From NCBI GenBank assembly GCA_035513655.1, contig DATKBV010000508.1, forward strand, positions 1-26,630: DNA of 26,630 nucleotides, given 5' to 3'. The notes under the pieces were generated by a model that was given only the letters and a program-made list of their open reading frames with translations, was not told the DNA's origin and did not search any database. The stretch's first letter is position 1. Each line of letters starts with the position of its first letter. This DNA is from GCA-2726245 sp035513655. Lineage in GTDB: Bacteria > Planctomycetota > Planctomycetia > Pirellulales > Pirellulaceae. Both the position numbers and the translations under genes were made by a program. Positions 1 through 8,527 of the stretch are shown piece after piece.

Positions 1-371
1 ACGTATTCTTGGCCGAGAGCATGAGCGCCCAACGTGTGGCTGACGCCTCGCAGGATGACGAACTTGTCCATGCAGCCGGCAAGCTTCGGCAGGTGCTCGC
101 TGATCTGAATTCCTGGTACGTTCGTGTCGATCGGATTGAACTTGCCGCGAAATTCACTCGCCGCGTTCGGCTTGAGATCGAACGTGTCCATGTGCGATGG
201 GCCGCCGGGCAGGTTCACGAAAATGGCGGACATGCCGCGCGACTTCTCGGCAATCTCACCGGCTTCGGCGAGCCGCAGATAGTTTGCCAGCGTCAACCCG
301 GCACCGCCGAGTACACCGACCTTCATAAAGTCACGTCGCTTCACTCCATCACACGTCTTATGAACTCTCAT
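1..371 (-). CDS. DUF1501 domain protein, N-terminal part (cut by window edge)
   Basis: The first 123 codons of a gene that continues past the left edge. The protein opens with a basic segment containing RRDFMK at about residues 12-17, then a short hydrophobic stretch, which resembles a twin-arginine export signal. It is followed by the DUF1501 (PF07394) signature: a segment reading IFVNLPGGPSHMDTFDLKP and later an LRGVSHTLGAH-type stretch. DUF1501 proteins are sulfatase/alkaline-phosphatase-like proteins abundant in planctomycetes, usually next to DUF1549/DUF1553 genes, as here; their reaction is unknown. The ATG at 369-371 has a GAAAGGA-type ribosome site about 10 bases upstream. It lies 149 bp downstream of the DUF1549/DUF1553 gene on the same strand, separated by a hairpin repeat. 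Family assignment is confident; the function is not. Confidence 0.9.
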   Translation of the reverse strand, partial: MRVHKTCDGVKRRDFMKVGVLGGAGLTLANYLRLAEAGEIAEKSRGMSAIFVNLPGGPSHMDTFDLKPNAASEFRGKFNPIDTNVPGIQISEHLPKLAGCMDKFVILRGVSHTLGAHALGQEY

Positions 372-445
372 TTCTTATGGTCCTTTCATGGGAAGCACAC
401 CGCAGGCGTGCCGAAATCGTGTCAGCTGATTGATGGCTGGGCGCG

Positions 446-525
446 CGCGCCCGACGAATTAGTAACATCGGACGGCCCAGGGGGCCATCCTACTTTAGGG
501 CACCGGCCGCGCCCGACGAATTAGT
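446..525. repeat. 18-bp direct repeat flanking a REP-like hairpin
   Basis: The 18-mer CGCGCCCGACGAATTAGT occurs at 446-463 and again at 508-525. Between the copies lies an imperfect palindrome at 470-490, with arms GGACGGCCC and GGGCCATCC and one G-U-type mismatch, followed by CTAC. The right copy includes the stop codon of the DUF1549/DUF1553 gene (521-523). The unit lies between two same-strand genes, so it could work as a transcript-stabilising or attenuating hairpin, or be a mobile REP-type repeat. It has no T-tract, so it is not a typical intrinsic terminator. Confidence 0.7.
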
Positions 526-3214
526 GATTAACAATAAACTCCTTGGTGTTGAGGAGCGCCCAGAGGATATCGCCGAGTCCTTCGACGGGATCGTTCGCCT
601 CGTGGACGTAGGCAACCGAACGAGCCAGTTCGCTCTGGTTTGGATAGCGGCTGAGAGTGCGAAGGTAGGCATCAACGATGTAGTTGTTCACCTTTTCGTC
701 GGCGCTCTCGTTCGACTGACTCGCTTTCTTGGCGAGACTGGCGTTTAGTTCGTCGAGCTGTTGCTGCATTTGCGACACACGTCGCTCGGTCCTGGCAGTC
801 TGCTGCTCGTTCTTCGTCTTTTCAAAACGTTCCAATTGCCTTTCCGCAGCCTTGAGCTGGCTCTCGAGCGATGCAATCTGACGTTCGACCGCTGCGTCGT
901 CCAACTCCCCCGACTTCAAGTCGCTGGAGACGCCATCGAGCCAAGTGCCTCGATTCGCGTCGACCAAGCCGAGTACATCACGGTCGTTCTGCAAGAAGAC
1001 GGTTTGCAGCAGGCTGGGCTCGGAAGATCGGTCGCAATCGCAATTGCTCTCGCGAGTCGACTTGCCAAACACGGCCAATGCGAAATCTGGTCCGTTGTTG
1101 CCGCCGCCATTGCGGGCACTGGCAGCGATCGAAATTGCCCGACCGTCCACGCTCTCGGACAAGGACTGTGCTTTGGCATCCGAAGCAGTCGCTTGCTGAA
1201 TTGCGTCATAAGCGACTTCGGCGGGCAGGCGGCGAGCAACGGCGCGGCTGAAGTTACGCTCATCCAACTTGTTGGTTTCGTTGGGCTGCCAGCTGCGCTG
1301 ATACGTGTCGCTGTTGGCAATCGTCCGATGTACCCACTTCATGTCGAAACCACTCTCGATGAAGCCTTTCGCGAGGTGATCCAGCAGGGCTTTGTTGCTG
1401 GGTGGGTTCGCGAGATTCAAATCGTCCGGCGGGTTCACAATGCCGGCATTAAAGTAAGCAGCCCAGACACGATTGACGAACGCCTTGGCAAAGAACGGAT
1501 TGTCCTCGCCGCGCAGCCAATCCATCACGACCTGACGTGGATCGTCTACTTTCATAACATCAACCACGTCACCACCAAGCAGCTTGCCGTTGTCAAATTC
1601 AGGATAATCCTCGTCGGGGTTTCGCGTGCGTTGCAGCCTGCTTGTTACTGCCACCGCACCGAACGGAACTGTCTTCCCGTCGTTCAACAACGCAGGCAAC
1701 TCCCTGCGCAACTCATTTCCGCGTTTTCCTTCCACGCCGAGCTCTACGACGATCTGGTTATACTCCTTACGATACTCCGCCGGGGCGTTCGCATTGGCTG
1801 GCTGGATCCGGGCGAAGAAGTTCTTGAACTGATGAAAATCATCCTTGGACCAGACGTCGAACGGATGCTTGTGGCACTGGGCACATTGGATCCGCAGGCC
1901 CATGAAGGAGTACGCGAAGCCGATCGCACGGGCCTCCATGTTGCCGTTGAAGTCACGACGCGACCAATAATGCTCCATGGCGGGCAATTCCGCATACGAC
2001 TTGTCTTCATCGCGGTAGAGATCGCTCATCATACTGCAGTAGTCCCGATACGATTGGTCGGGCTGCAGGTTATTTCCCGCCACGATGCCTTCCACGATCT
2101 TGTCGTAGGTCACATTCTTCGCGACTCGGGCAAAGATCCAATCGTACCAGTCCTGGCTCGGAGGATATCTATTCCCAAGCGACGAAACGTTGTTCAGGTT
2201 CTGCGAATTGTTGCCCGTAAAATCACATAACTTGGTCGTCCACCAGGCCGAATAGGCAGAAGTATCGAGCAACTGGTCGACTTTCTTTGCTCGTTTATCC
2301 GACGACTCGTCGGCCAAGAAAGCCTCGACCTCTTTAGCCGTTGGCAGCGTGCCGGTCAGGTCTAGCCGAACGCGGCGCAGGAATTCGGCATCGGTGCAAG
2401 TGTCCGAAGGAACGACACCCAACTTGCGGAGCTTGTCGATTACCAACTCGTCGACCTTCGTCTTAGCCGCGACCTGTGGATACTTGTCGCCCACCAGATC
2501 GGTCATGGGCCGGATCACGGGAACCGGCACAACGGCTTTGTCATAGGAAATGACTAGGTGGGTGTCACCGCGATTGGTGGCGGTGACAAGGCCATTCTGA
2601 TCGATCGTCGCAACTTGATCGTCATTCGACTGAAAGCGGCAGAGTGGTGTGACATCTTCCTGGCTGCCGTCTTCCCAAATTGCGATCGCCTTGACCTGCA
2701 CTTCCTCGCCGGTTTTGCTGAGCAGCAGTTCGTGAGGGACGATCTTCAATTCCGTGAGAATTTGGACTTGGGTTTTTTCAAACTCCGCTCCACCTTCGAT
2801 CCAACGGCGGATGACGTTGTATTGCCACGAGTCCTTCTCGTACCGCATACCGCCTTCGTGCATATCCTCGTCAGTGGGTTTGGCGATAATCAAACTCTCC
2901 AGAGGATTCTCGCGATCCACACGTGGGCTGTCTTTATCGAAGAGAGCGTCGTGATCCTGTTTGAAATCGTAGCCAAACAGGGACAGGCGAAATCCGCCCT
3001 GACCCTGGAACGATCCGTGACAAGCGCGACCATTACAGCCGAGCCGTCCCAATAGCGGAACGACGTGCTTCTGAAAGCTGGGTGTTTCTTCAACGTCCAC
3101 TTGCGCAAAGCGTTGATGGATCGGCTCCAGGGCGTCATCCGCGGCAACCGTTTGCAAGGATGCTCCGACCAGCGTCATGCAGACGGCCAGCGAGAAAAAG
3201 AGTCTGATTCGCAT
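521..3214 (-). CDS. DUF1549/DUF1553 (PSCyt2/PSD1) cytochrome-like secreted protein with Ig-like domain
   Basis: An 897-residue protein with a signal peptide (about residues 1-25). A heme-like Cys-x4-Cys-His motif lies at C60-H66. A Big-2-type Ig domain spans roughly 155-235. DUF1549 (PF07583, about 255-470) follows and contains a second heme-type motif, CAQCH, at 444-448. DUF1553 (PF07587) runs from about 555, interrupted by a Gln/Glu-rich coiled coil near 775-845. The family is typical of planctomycetes and is thought to be periplasmic; its reaction is unknown, though the CxxCH motifs suggest redox or heme binding. The ATG at 3212-3214 has an excellent GGAGG ribosome site 6 bases upstream. 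It sits between the sigma/anti-sigma set (81 bp upstream) and the DUF1501 gene, suggesting one transcription unit. Confidence 0.93.
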   Translation of the reverse strand: MRIRLFFSLAVCMTLVGASLQTVAADDALEPIHQRFAQVDVEETPSFQKHVVPLLGRLGCNGRACHGSFQGQGGFRLSLFGYDFKQDHDALFDKDSPRVDRENPLESLIIAKPTDEDMHEGGMRYEKDSWQYNVIRRWIEGGAEFEKTQVQILTELKIVPHELLLSKTGEEVQVKAIAIWEDGSQEDVTPLCRFQSNDDQVATIDQNGLVTATNRGDTHLVISYDKAVVPVPVIRPMTDLVGDKYPQVAAKTKVDELVIDKLRKLGVVPSDTCTDAEFLRRVRLDLTGTLPTAKEVEAFLADESSDKRAKKVDQLLDTSAYSAWWTTKLCDFTGNNSQNLNNVSSLGNRYPPSQDWYDWIFARVAKNVTYDKIVEGIVAGNNLQPDQSYRDYCSMMSDLYRDEDKSYAELPAMEHYWSRRDFNGNMEARAIGFAYSFMGLRIQCAQCHKHPFDVWSKDDFHQFKNFFARIQPANANAPAEYRKEYNQIVVELGVEGKRGNELRRELPALLNDGKTVPFGAVAVTSRLQRTRNPDEDYPEFDNGKLLGGDVVDVMKVDDPRQVVMDWLRGEDNPFFAKAFVNRVWAAYFNAGIVNPPDDLNLANPPSNKALLDHLAKGFIESGFDMKWVHRTIANSDTYQRSWQPNETNKLDERNFSRAVARRLPAEVAYDAIQQATASDAKAQSLSESVDGRAISIAASARNGGGNNGPDFALAVFGKSTRESNCDCDRSSEPSLLQTVFLQNDRDVLGLVDANRGTWLDGVSSDLKSGELDDAAVERQIASLESQLKAAERQLERFEKTKNEQQTARTERRVSQMQQQLDELNASLAKKASQSNESADEKVNNYIVDAYLRTLSRYPNQSELARSVAYVHEANDPVEGLGDILWALLNTKEFIVNH

Positions 3215-3295
3215 TCGTTCCCTCCGGGAAATTGGCGTGTCACAAGTTTGCAGTTATCGCGGTGGCGAAGGACGCAACCGACTAACCTTGCGATG

Positions 3296-3988
3296 CTAGG
3301 TAGGATCTTTCGTATTCGTACGCGCGGCAGGCTTGCGTTTCTTGTCGCCGACATTGCGTGCCGAGTTCTTCGCGGCCTTCGTCAAAGTCGACAACTTACG
3401 CTCGACCGAAGCCTCGGCACTATTTTTTTGTGTCGTGATCTGTTCTTCAATCTTGGCGAGTCGACTTGCTAGCCGCTCTCGCTCGTGCCGCAACACGGCA
3501 AGCCCAAGATTCTGTTCTTCCTTTAGAACCTCACGCAACTCACTCAGCAGCGACTCGGAGTACCCCATTTGTAATCGCGCGGCCAGCAGCTGACGCCGTG
3601 AACCGGCCTGCCACAACTGAAGCTCCAGCCGATAACGCTCCGGATCTCGCTTTTCAAACTGAGCGAGCCGATCGCTAGCCCGCGACAGATCGCGAATCGC
3701 GCGTTCGTACTCTTGAGGCAAACCTTCCTTGAGATGAATCAGCAGCTCGAGCAAGTCCTTGTGGTGTTCCTGAACAAGAGCAATGGCCGCGGCTTCTTGT
3801 TCAGTAGCAATCGCGCCGGCCGACTTGGCACGCACCTCACTTTCGCGCGAAGCCTTGGCTGGCTCGACTTGTTTCACTGCCGGTATCGGCACCTGTTTCG
3901 CAGGCTTCTTCGGCGGAGCATTGTCGGCAATCGCCAACAACGGCAACATGAGCAATGCGGTGAACGTGACAATAAGTAAACGATGCAC
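3296..3988 (-). CDS. exported coiled-coil protein of unknown function
   Basis: I start this 230-residue protein at GTG 3986-3988. It has AGGAG 10 bases upstream and gives a clean signal peptide (VHRLLIVTFTALLMLPLLAIA, then DNAPP). Longer upstream starts would overlap the preceding gene in another frame. After a Pro/Lys-rich linker, most of the protein is charged and helical: a region rich in Glu, Leu and Arg from about residue 60 to 190, likely coiled coil, then a basic tail rich in Lys, Arg, Ala and Thr. I recognise no family. It begins 7 bp after the anti-sigma-like gene, so it is very probably co-transcribed with it. The general plan (exported, helical, next to a sigma/anti-sigma pair) recalls periplasmic stress sensors, but I see no diagnostic motif. 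Confidence 0.75.
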   Translation of the reverse strand: MHRLLIVTFTALLMLPLLAIADNAPPKKPAKQVPIPAVKQVEPAKASRESEVRAKSAGAIATEQEAAAIALVQEHHKDLLELLIHLKEGLPQEYERAIRDLSRASDRLAQFEKRDPERYRLELQLWQAGSRRQLLAARLQMGYSESLLSELREVLKEEQNLGLAVLRHERERLASRLAKIEEQITTQKNSAEASVERKLSTLTKAAKNSARNVGDKKRKPAARTNTKDPT

Positions 3989-3995
3989 GAATTTC

Positions 3996-4565
3996 TTACT
4001 CCTGAATTTCGAATTCCGAGTCGACCCCACCGTCCATCTTCGCCAAGGCAGCCAGCATCCAACTCGGCGCGACCAGCGACGACTCGGACTCTGAATCCAT
4101 ATCATCTGCATTTGCAATCGAGACGATATCCAACGAATCTGTCAACAGAGGGTCTGCTACAGCTTGCAACTCGGTTAAGCCATGGCGTGATTCCGCCCAA
4201 ACGAAAGCGAGTTGTGCCGGAGAGCTCGACCAATCGTTCGCGACAGTCAAAGCAACACTATCCGCCTTCGGCAGCGATGGACGGACAAGACACAGCGCCA
4301 AGAACAACGTCAGGCAGGACCCGGCCGCAACGATCGCGACGCGTGTCGTCCTCAAACTCCAGTTCGATCGTTGTGCGGCTGCGCAGACGACAATGCCCAA
4401 TGCCTGCCGGATTTGAGTGGCTTCTTCCACCGCGGCGGCGACTGCCTCGCGAGCCACTTGGTCCGTCAGCAGCAGCGATTCAAACTCGTTTGCCTCGACG
4501 GGGTCCAACTCGTTGGCGACATAACGAAATGCCAACCAATTCAATTCTTCTTGTGTTTCGCTCAT
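3996..4565 (-). CDS. putative membrane anti-sigma factor
   Basis: A 189-residue protein with a cytoplasmic N-terminal helical segment, containing ELDPVEANEFESLLLTD at about residues 19-35, that resembles the sigma-binding N-termini of anti-sigma factors. I see no HxxxCxxC zinc motif. A single membrane helix follows at about 76-94 and then a roughly 95-residue acidic extracytoplasmic domain. It starts 35 bp after the ECF sigma gene and is followed 7 bp later by an exported coiled-coil gene. Position and topology make it the likely membrane-bound antagonist of that sigma factor. The call rests mainly on context, because the N-terminal similarity is weak. Confidence 0.7.
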   Translation of the reverse strand: MSETQEELNWLAFRYVANELDPVEANEFESLLLTDQVAREAVAAAVEEATQIRQALGIVVCAAAQRSNWSLRTTRVAIVAAGSCLTLFLALCLVRPSLPKADSVALTVANDWSSSPAQLAFVWAESRHGLTELQAVADPLLTDSLDIVSIANADDMDSESESSLVAPSWMLAALAKMDGGVDSEFEIQE

Positions 4566-4600
4566 TTTGCCTATCGCAGCCCCATGTATTTTGTTCCGGC

Positions 4601-5161
4601 CTACTCTAATTTGATTCGTAGCTTTGCCAGTGCGGCTCGCATTCTTCCCAAGGCCGTCCCTAAGGGAATTTTCAGCTCTTCGGCGATCACCGCAAATGTC
4701 TTCTCTTCGTAAATCCGCATCCGCACAATCCGCTGTTGTCCTGGCGGCAGTTGGTCAATTGCGGCTCGAACCAGTTCGGCATTCTCTTGCTGAATCAGTG
4801 CGTCGTCACTTCGGAAAAGATCCGAACTCCAAGCTACTCGTTCAAGAACACTTCTCCCGGTCTTCTCCCGTCGCCGAACGACCAAGGCTTCGTTGTAGGC
4901 GACGCGGAACAACCACGCCTTTCTCGATTCCTCGTTCGACTCATGGCCTCGTTCAATCATTTTGGTGAACGCGGCCTGCAGGGCATCGCTCGCCAACTGA
5001 TGATCGCGAAGGACACCCACCAAAAAACGCAGTAACTCTTGCGAGTGCTGCTCGAACAGTGCCGCGACGACTGCGGAATCGAGTTTGCCTTCGTCGGCGG
5101 CGCTCAAAGTGGTGTTCCTGCTGTTTCCAGCCTTCGACGCCTTCCGTATGGGATGCGCCAA
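4601..5161 (-). CDS. ECF-type RNA polymerase sigma-70 family factor
   Basis: A cytoplasmic transcription factor with both ECF domains. Sigma-2 covers about residues 34-100 (LFEQHSQELLRFL, then KAWLFRVAYNEALVVRRR). Sigma-4 covers about 135-185 (IDQLPPGQQRIVRMRIYE, then a helix-turn-helix with FAVIAEELKIPLGTALGRMR). The longest frame begins at TTG 5161, but its ribosome site is poor. An internal TTG at 5107 has AGGA 8 bases upstream and would give a 168-residue protein beginning just before sigma-2; I think that start is at least as likely. There is no extra C-terminal domain, unlike many large planctomycete ECFs. It probably directs transcription of its own operon, including the downstream envelope genes, under control of the adjacent anti-sigma. 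Confidence 0.92.
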   Translation of the reverse strand: MAHPIRKASKAGNSRNTTLSAADEGKLDSAVVAALFEQHSQELLRFLVGVLRDHQLASDALQAAFTKMIERGHESNEESRKAWLFRVAYNEALVVRRREKTGRSVLERVAWSSDLFRSDDALIQQENAELVRAAIDQLPPGQQRIVRMRIYEEKTFAVIAEELKIPLGTALGRMRAALAKLRIKLE

Positions 5162-5274
5162 GGCGTCCCATTATTGGCTGGCGGTGCGAACTTTTTCGAA
5201 GAATGGCCGTAAGGTGTGTGATTGCAGCCATTTTCGCCGAATCCTCCCCAGGATGCCAGCAGTCCGCAGGTGCC

Positions 5275-5304
5275 TCGGCAAGCTTTAACGCGGCAGTCTA
5301 TAAT
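5275..5304 (+). promoter_or_regulatory. candidate sigma-70 promoter for the ABC permease operon
   Basis: A perfect TATAAT -10 at 5299-5304, with TCGGCA (4 of 6 to consensus) 18 bases upstream at 5275-5280. It lies in the 220-bp divergent region between the sigma operon and the permease, about 78 bases before the permease TTG start. Confidence 0.5.
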
Positions 5305-5381
5305 GGCACTCCCAGGTCGCTCAACGAGCCCCCTGGCCAAGCGACCGTTGTTAGGGTTGTCAGTTAGCAGGAGTATTCAGA

Positions 5382-7253
5382 TTGTTTGTTGGACCCGTTT
5401 TTTATCGCGAAGCAGAAACGACTCCGCGACGTTCTCGTCACTATATGTATCGCACGATCTACGTGCTGGCGTTGCTCGTGCTGATCTGTACCGCCTGGTT
5501 CGTGTTGGCGGGCGTTCAGATCATTCGTACGGTCGGCGATATGGCTCGGTTTGGGGCTCTGCTGTTTCAGATTCTGGCCCCCGTCCAACTTGCACTGTTG
5601 ACGTTCCTCGCAGCCTTCGGCACCGCGAGCGCCGTATCCCAGGAAAAGGACCGCCGCACGCTGATCCTGCTATTGATGACACGACTCAGCAACAGTGAGC
5701 TCGTTATCGGCAAGCTGCTGGCAAGCCTGCTGGACGTCTTCGTCATGGTCCTCGCCGCGCTGCCCGTGTTCTTGCTCGTCACGCTCCTGGGCGGGGTGTC
5801 GAACGGCCAAGTCACGCGCGTCTTCCTGATCACATTGACAACCTGTTTTGCCGCCGGCAGCCTTGGCAGCATGCTCGGTTTGTGGCGAGAGAAGACTTTT
5901 CAAACGCTAGCGCTGACGGCGCTGACGATCGTTCTGTGGTCGGCGATCTGGGAAGCGGTGCATGCCGGATTGCTCTTCGATTCCATGGGAGGGTTGCCCT
6001 GCGAAACGCTCGCGACTGGTTTCAGCCCCTTTCGCGCGATCCTCGCCGGTGCCCAGCCGCGACTCGCTCAGGCCGATTGGTTCAGCTTTTTCTCCGATGG
6101 GGTAAGTCTCTATCTCGTCCTCTCGCTCGGAATTGCCGCCGCACTAAACGGATGGGCGATCTTGCGAGTTCGCGTCTGGAATCCCTCTCGCGAATTGCGC
6201 ATGGGGCAAGCTGATGAAAACGAGCAGGCCAGCATTTGGGGCGCTGAGCACGATATCAAGCAACTTTCCAAGGCCAACCCAGACAAACAGCAAGTTGCCG
6301 AAGCAGCTCGCTCTGGCCATGTCGATGCGCGGAGCAAGGCAGCGCCTACCAAGTCTCGCGAAGTGTGGGACAATCCGATCCTGTGGCGCGAGATGTGTAC
6401 GTGGGCCTACGGCCGGAAAGTGCTGATCATTCGGCTAGCGTACTTCGTCTTCTTCGCGATGGCGGCGGGAGCCCTGTACTGGGCGATTGCCAGCGGAGCC
6501 GCGACCACGCGTGCTTCGGCGGGGATCATTCCGGCGGTCGCTACTTCCTTAACGCCTTTTTTCTTGGTGAGCCTGGTCATCATCAATGCTCTTGCTGTCA
6601 ACTCAGTCACCAACGAGCGAGACGGACAAGCGCTGGACATTCTGTTGGCCACCGACATTTCGCCGAAGGAGTTCGTCTTTGGAAAACTCTGGGGAGTCTT
6701 GTGGGTAACGAAAGAAATGGTGTTGCTGCCCATGGCGCTGTGCCTGGTGCTGTGGTGGCAACGAGGCATCACCACCGAAAATCTGGTTTTTCTGCTCGGC
6801 GGGCTGGCCATCATGGACATCTTCGTCACGATGCTGGGCCTGCATTGCGGGATGACTTATTCCAATTCGCGAACGGCAATCGGTGTTAGCTTAGGTTCCG
6901 TGTTCTTCTTGTTCGTGGGGGTCGTGACGTGCCTGGCGATCATGATCTCGTTTAGCGGCTCGTTCCAAGGCCAGTACGCTCCGTTCTTAGCCTTCATTGG
7001 CGGCGGAAGCGTCGGTTTGTACGTCGCTCTCGGCAGCCGCAATCCGTCCGCCGCGATCTTTTGGGCTTCGCTGCTGCTGCCCATGGCAACCTTCTTCGCG
7101 ATCGTCAGCTTTGTACTTGGGAATCGCGAGTTGACCATCTTTCTCGTGCTGTCGGGAACCTACGGCTTTACGACAACCGCGATGTTGGTTCCCGCAATCA
7201 GCGAGTTCGATTTCGCCATGGGCCGCACGCGAACCGGCGGAGACGACGATTAG
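5382..7253 (+). CDS. ABC-2 type transporter permease, internally duplicated
   Basis: A 623-residue membrane protein with about 12 hydrophobic segments. It consists of two related permease halves joined by a cytoplasmic linker (about residues 270-325). Matching landmarks are PVFYREAETTPRR near the start against NPILWREMCTWAYGR near 330, and SQEKDRRTLILLLMTRLSNSE against TNERDGQALDILLATDISPKE. Each half resembles an ABC-2 permease subunit. The start is TTG 5382-5384, supported by AGGAG 8 bases upstream. No ATPase gene lies beside it; the next genes, 14 bp downstream, are CNNM-type transporters. In the family this type of permease works with a separate ATPase, for export or membrane remodelling. 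The substrate cannot be told. Confidence 0.88.
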   Translation: MFVGPVFYREAETTPRRSRHYMYRTIYVLALLVLICTAWFVLAGVQIIRTVGDMARFGALLFQILAPVQLALLTFLAAFGTASAVSQEKDRRTLILLLMTRLSNSELVIGKLLASLLDVFVMVLAALPVFLLVTLLGGVSNGQVTRVFLITLTTCFAAGSLGSMLGLWREKTFQTLALTALTIVLWSAIWEAVHAGLLFDSMGGLPCETLATGFSPFRAILAGAQPRLAQADWFSFFSDGVSLYLVLSLGIAAALNGWAILRVRVWNPSRELRMGQADENEQASIWGAEHDIKQLSKANPDKQQVAEAARSGHVDARSKAAPTKSREVWDNPILWREMCTWAYGRKVLIIRLAYFVFFAMAAGALYWAIASGAATTRASAGIIPAVATSLTPFFLVSLVIINALAVNSVTNERDGQALDILLATDISPKEFVFGKLWGVLWVTKEMVLLPMALCLVLWWQRGITTENLVFLLGGLAIMDIFVTMLGLHCGMTYSNSRTAIGVSLGSVFFLFVGVVTCLAIMISFSGSFQGQYAPFLAFIGGGSVGLYVALGSRNPSAAIFWASLLLPMATFFAIVSFVLGNRELTIFLVLSGTYGFTTTAMLVPAISEFDFAMGRTRTGGDDD

Positions 7254-7267
7254 CCCATGCGTATGTC

Positions 7268-8527
7268 ATGATTGAACTCATTCCGTGGCTCATCGCGATG
7301 GTCGTCTTGATTGGCTGCTCGGGCTTCTTCTCGGCCAGTGAAGCAGCTCTCTTCTCCTTACGCCTGCGAGATCGCGAGCAACTCGGCAGCGGCGGTTCGT
7401 CCCCACAAATGGCCGCGAGGCTGCTCGACGATCCAGAACGACTGCTCAGCGCCATTCTGTTCTGGAACCTGGCGATCAACATGAGCTACTTTGCCATCGT
7501 TTCGGTCGTGGGCTTGCGATTGGAGAACGAACCTTCTTTCGGCCACACCTATCCGGCTGTCTTTGCCACCCTTTCGCTGCTCGCCATCATCTTCTTCGGG
7601 GAGATGTTGCCAAAGAGTGTGGGCGTACTAATCAATCGAAAGCTTGCTGGCTTGCTGGGTGTGCCGCTGACGATCGCCGCTCGAGTCCTCGACCCTGTGA
7701 TGCCGACGCTTCGATTTGTGAATCTCCTTTCGCGCCGCATGATCTGGCCCGGATTTAAAAGCGAGCCCTACCTGGAAGTGTCCGATCTGGAACGCGCCAT
7801 CTCGCAGTCCACCACCGACTCGAAACTGGTTGCACAGGAACAAGCCGCACTCCGCAACATCGTCCTGTTGTCCGAGATTCGTGCCGACGAATGGATGCGA
7901 CCGAGATCACAGTTCCTGACGTTCAGGCCTCCTGTCTCGCTTGCAGACTTAAACGGCCAGATGACACCCAGCGGCTACATGCTGATCACGGAACCGGACA
8001 GCGAAGAGGTCGAGTTGGCGATTCACTTGAAAGAGTTGTTCGACGTTCCACGAGAACGGCTTGAACACTTCGCCGACCCAGTCATCTATGTGCCGTGGTG
8101 TGCCACGGTTGCCGACGCATTGCAAGAGATGCAGCGTCGCAGTCGCCAGGTCGCGGCGGTCGTCAACGAGTATGGCGAAACGTGCGGCATCCTAACCTTT
8201 GAAGACATTCTCGATACCGTGTTCAACTACAGCCCCAGTCGCAGCAAACTGTTGTTGGATCAAAAGCCAATCCACCACCTGGGACCCGGCATGTGGATGG
8301 TCGCGGGGGTAACGCCGCTGCGCCGCCTGTCGCGCTATCTCGACCTCCCCTTCCCCGCGAGCAAGAACGTAACCATCTGCGGCGTGATTCAAGAGCAACT
8401 CGGTAAGCTGGCCGAAGAAGGTGACGTTTGCGTGTGGGGCCCTTTCCAAATGAAGGTTCTCGAAGCTCCTCAGCGTGGACACATGCTGATCGAACTGAAG
8501 CTCCTTCCTCACGGAGAGAAAGCATGA
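7268..8527 (+). CDS. CNNM/CorC-type transporter (DUF21 - CBS pair - CorC_HlyC)
   Basis: A 419-residue inner-membrane protein with the full CNNM/hemolysin-C architecture. DUF21 (about residues 1-165) shows FSASEAALFS at 21-30, NLAINMSYF at 67-75 and GEMLPKSVG at 111-119, the usual conserved spots. A CBS pair (about 205-320) contains VVNEYGETCGILTFEDILDTV, and a CorC_HlyC domain occupies about 330-412. Family members are implicated in magnesium or cobalt homeostasis; the direction of transport is debated. I start it at ATG 7268, 14 bp after the permease stop; upstream in-frame sequence overlaps the permease and looks non-coding. The stop overlaps the start of a second CNNM-like gene. Confidence 0.92.
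   Translation: MIELIPWLIAMVVLIGCSGFFSASEAALFSLRLRDREQLGSGGSSPQMAARLLDDPERLLSAILFWNLAINMSYFAIVSVVGLRLENEPSFGHTYPAVFATLSLLAIIFFGEMLPKSVGVLINRKLAGLLGVPLTIAARVLDPVMPTLRFVNLLSRRMIWPGFKSEPYLEVSDLERAISQSTTDSKLVAQEQAALRNIVLLSEIRADEWMRPRSQFLTFRPPVSLADLNGQMTPSGYMLITEPDSEEVELAIHLKELFDVPRERLEHFADPVIYVPWCATVADALQEMQRRSRQVAAVVNEYGETCGILTFEDILDTVFNYSPSRSKLLLDQKPIHHLGPGMWMVAGVTPLRRLSRYLDLPFPASKNVTICGVIQEQLGKLAEEGDVCVWGPFQMKVLEAPQRGHMLIELKLLPHGEKA

Noticed and set aside
9..524. 171-codon plus-strand frame at the left edge
   Set aside because: It is antisense to the DUF1501 gene, whose translation has clear family motifs, a twin-arginine signal and a ribosome site.
761..2230. 489-codon plus-strand frame
   Set aside because: Antisense shadow of the DUF1549/DUF1553 gene; its translation shows no domain and has no ribosome site.
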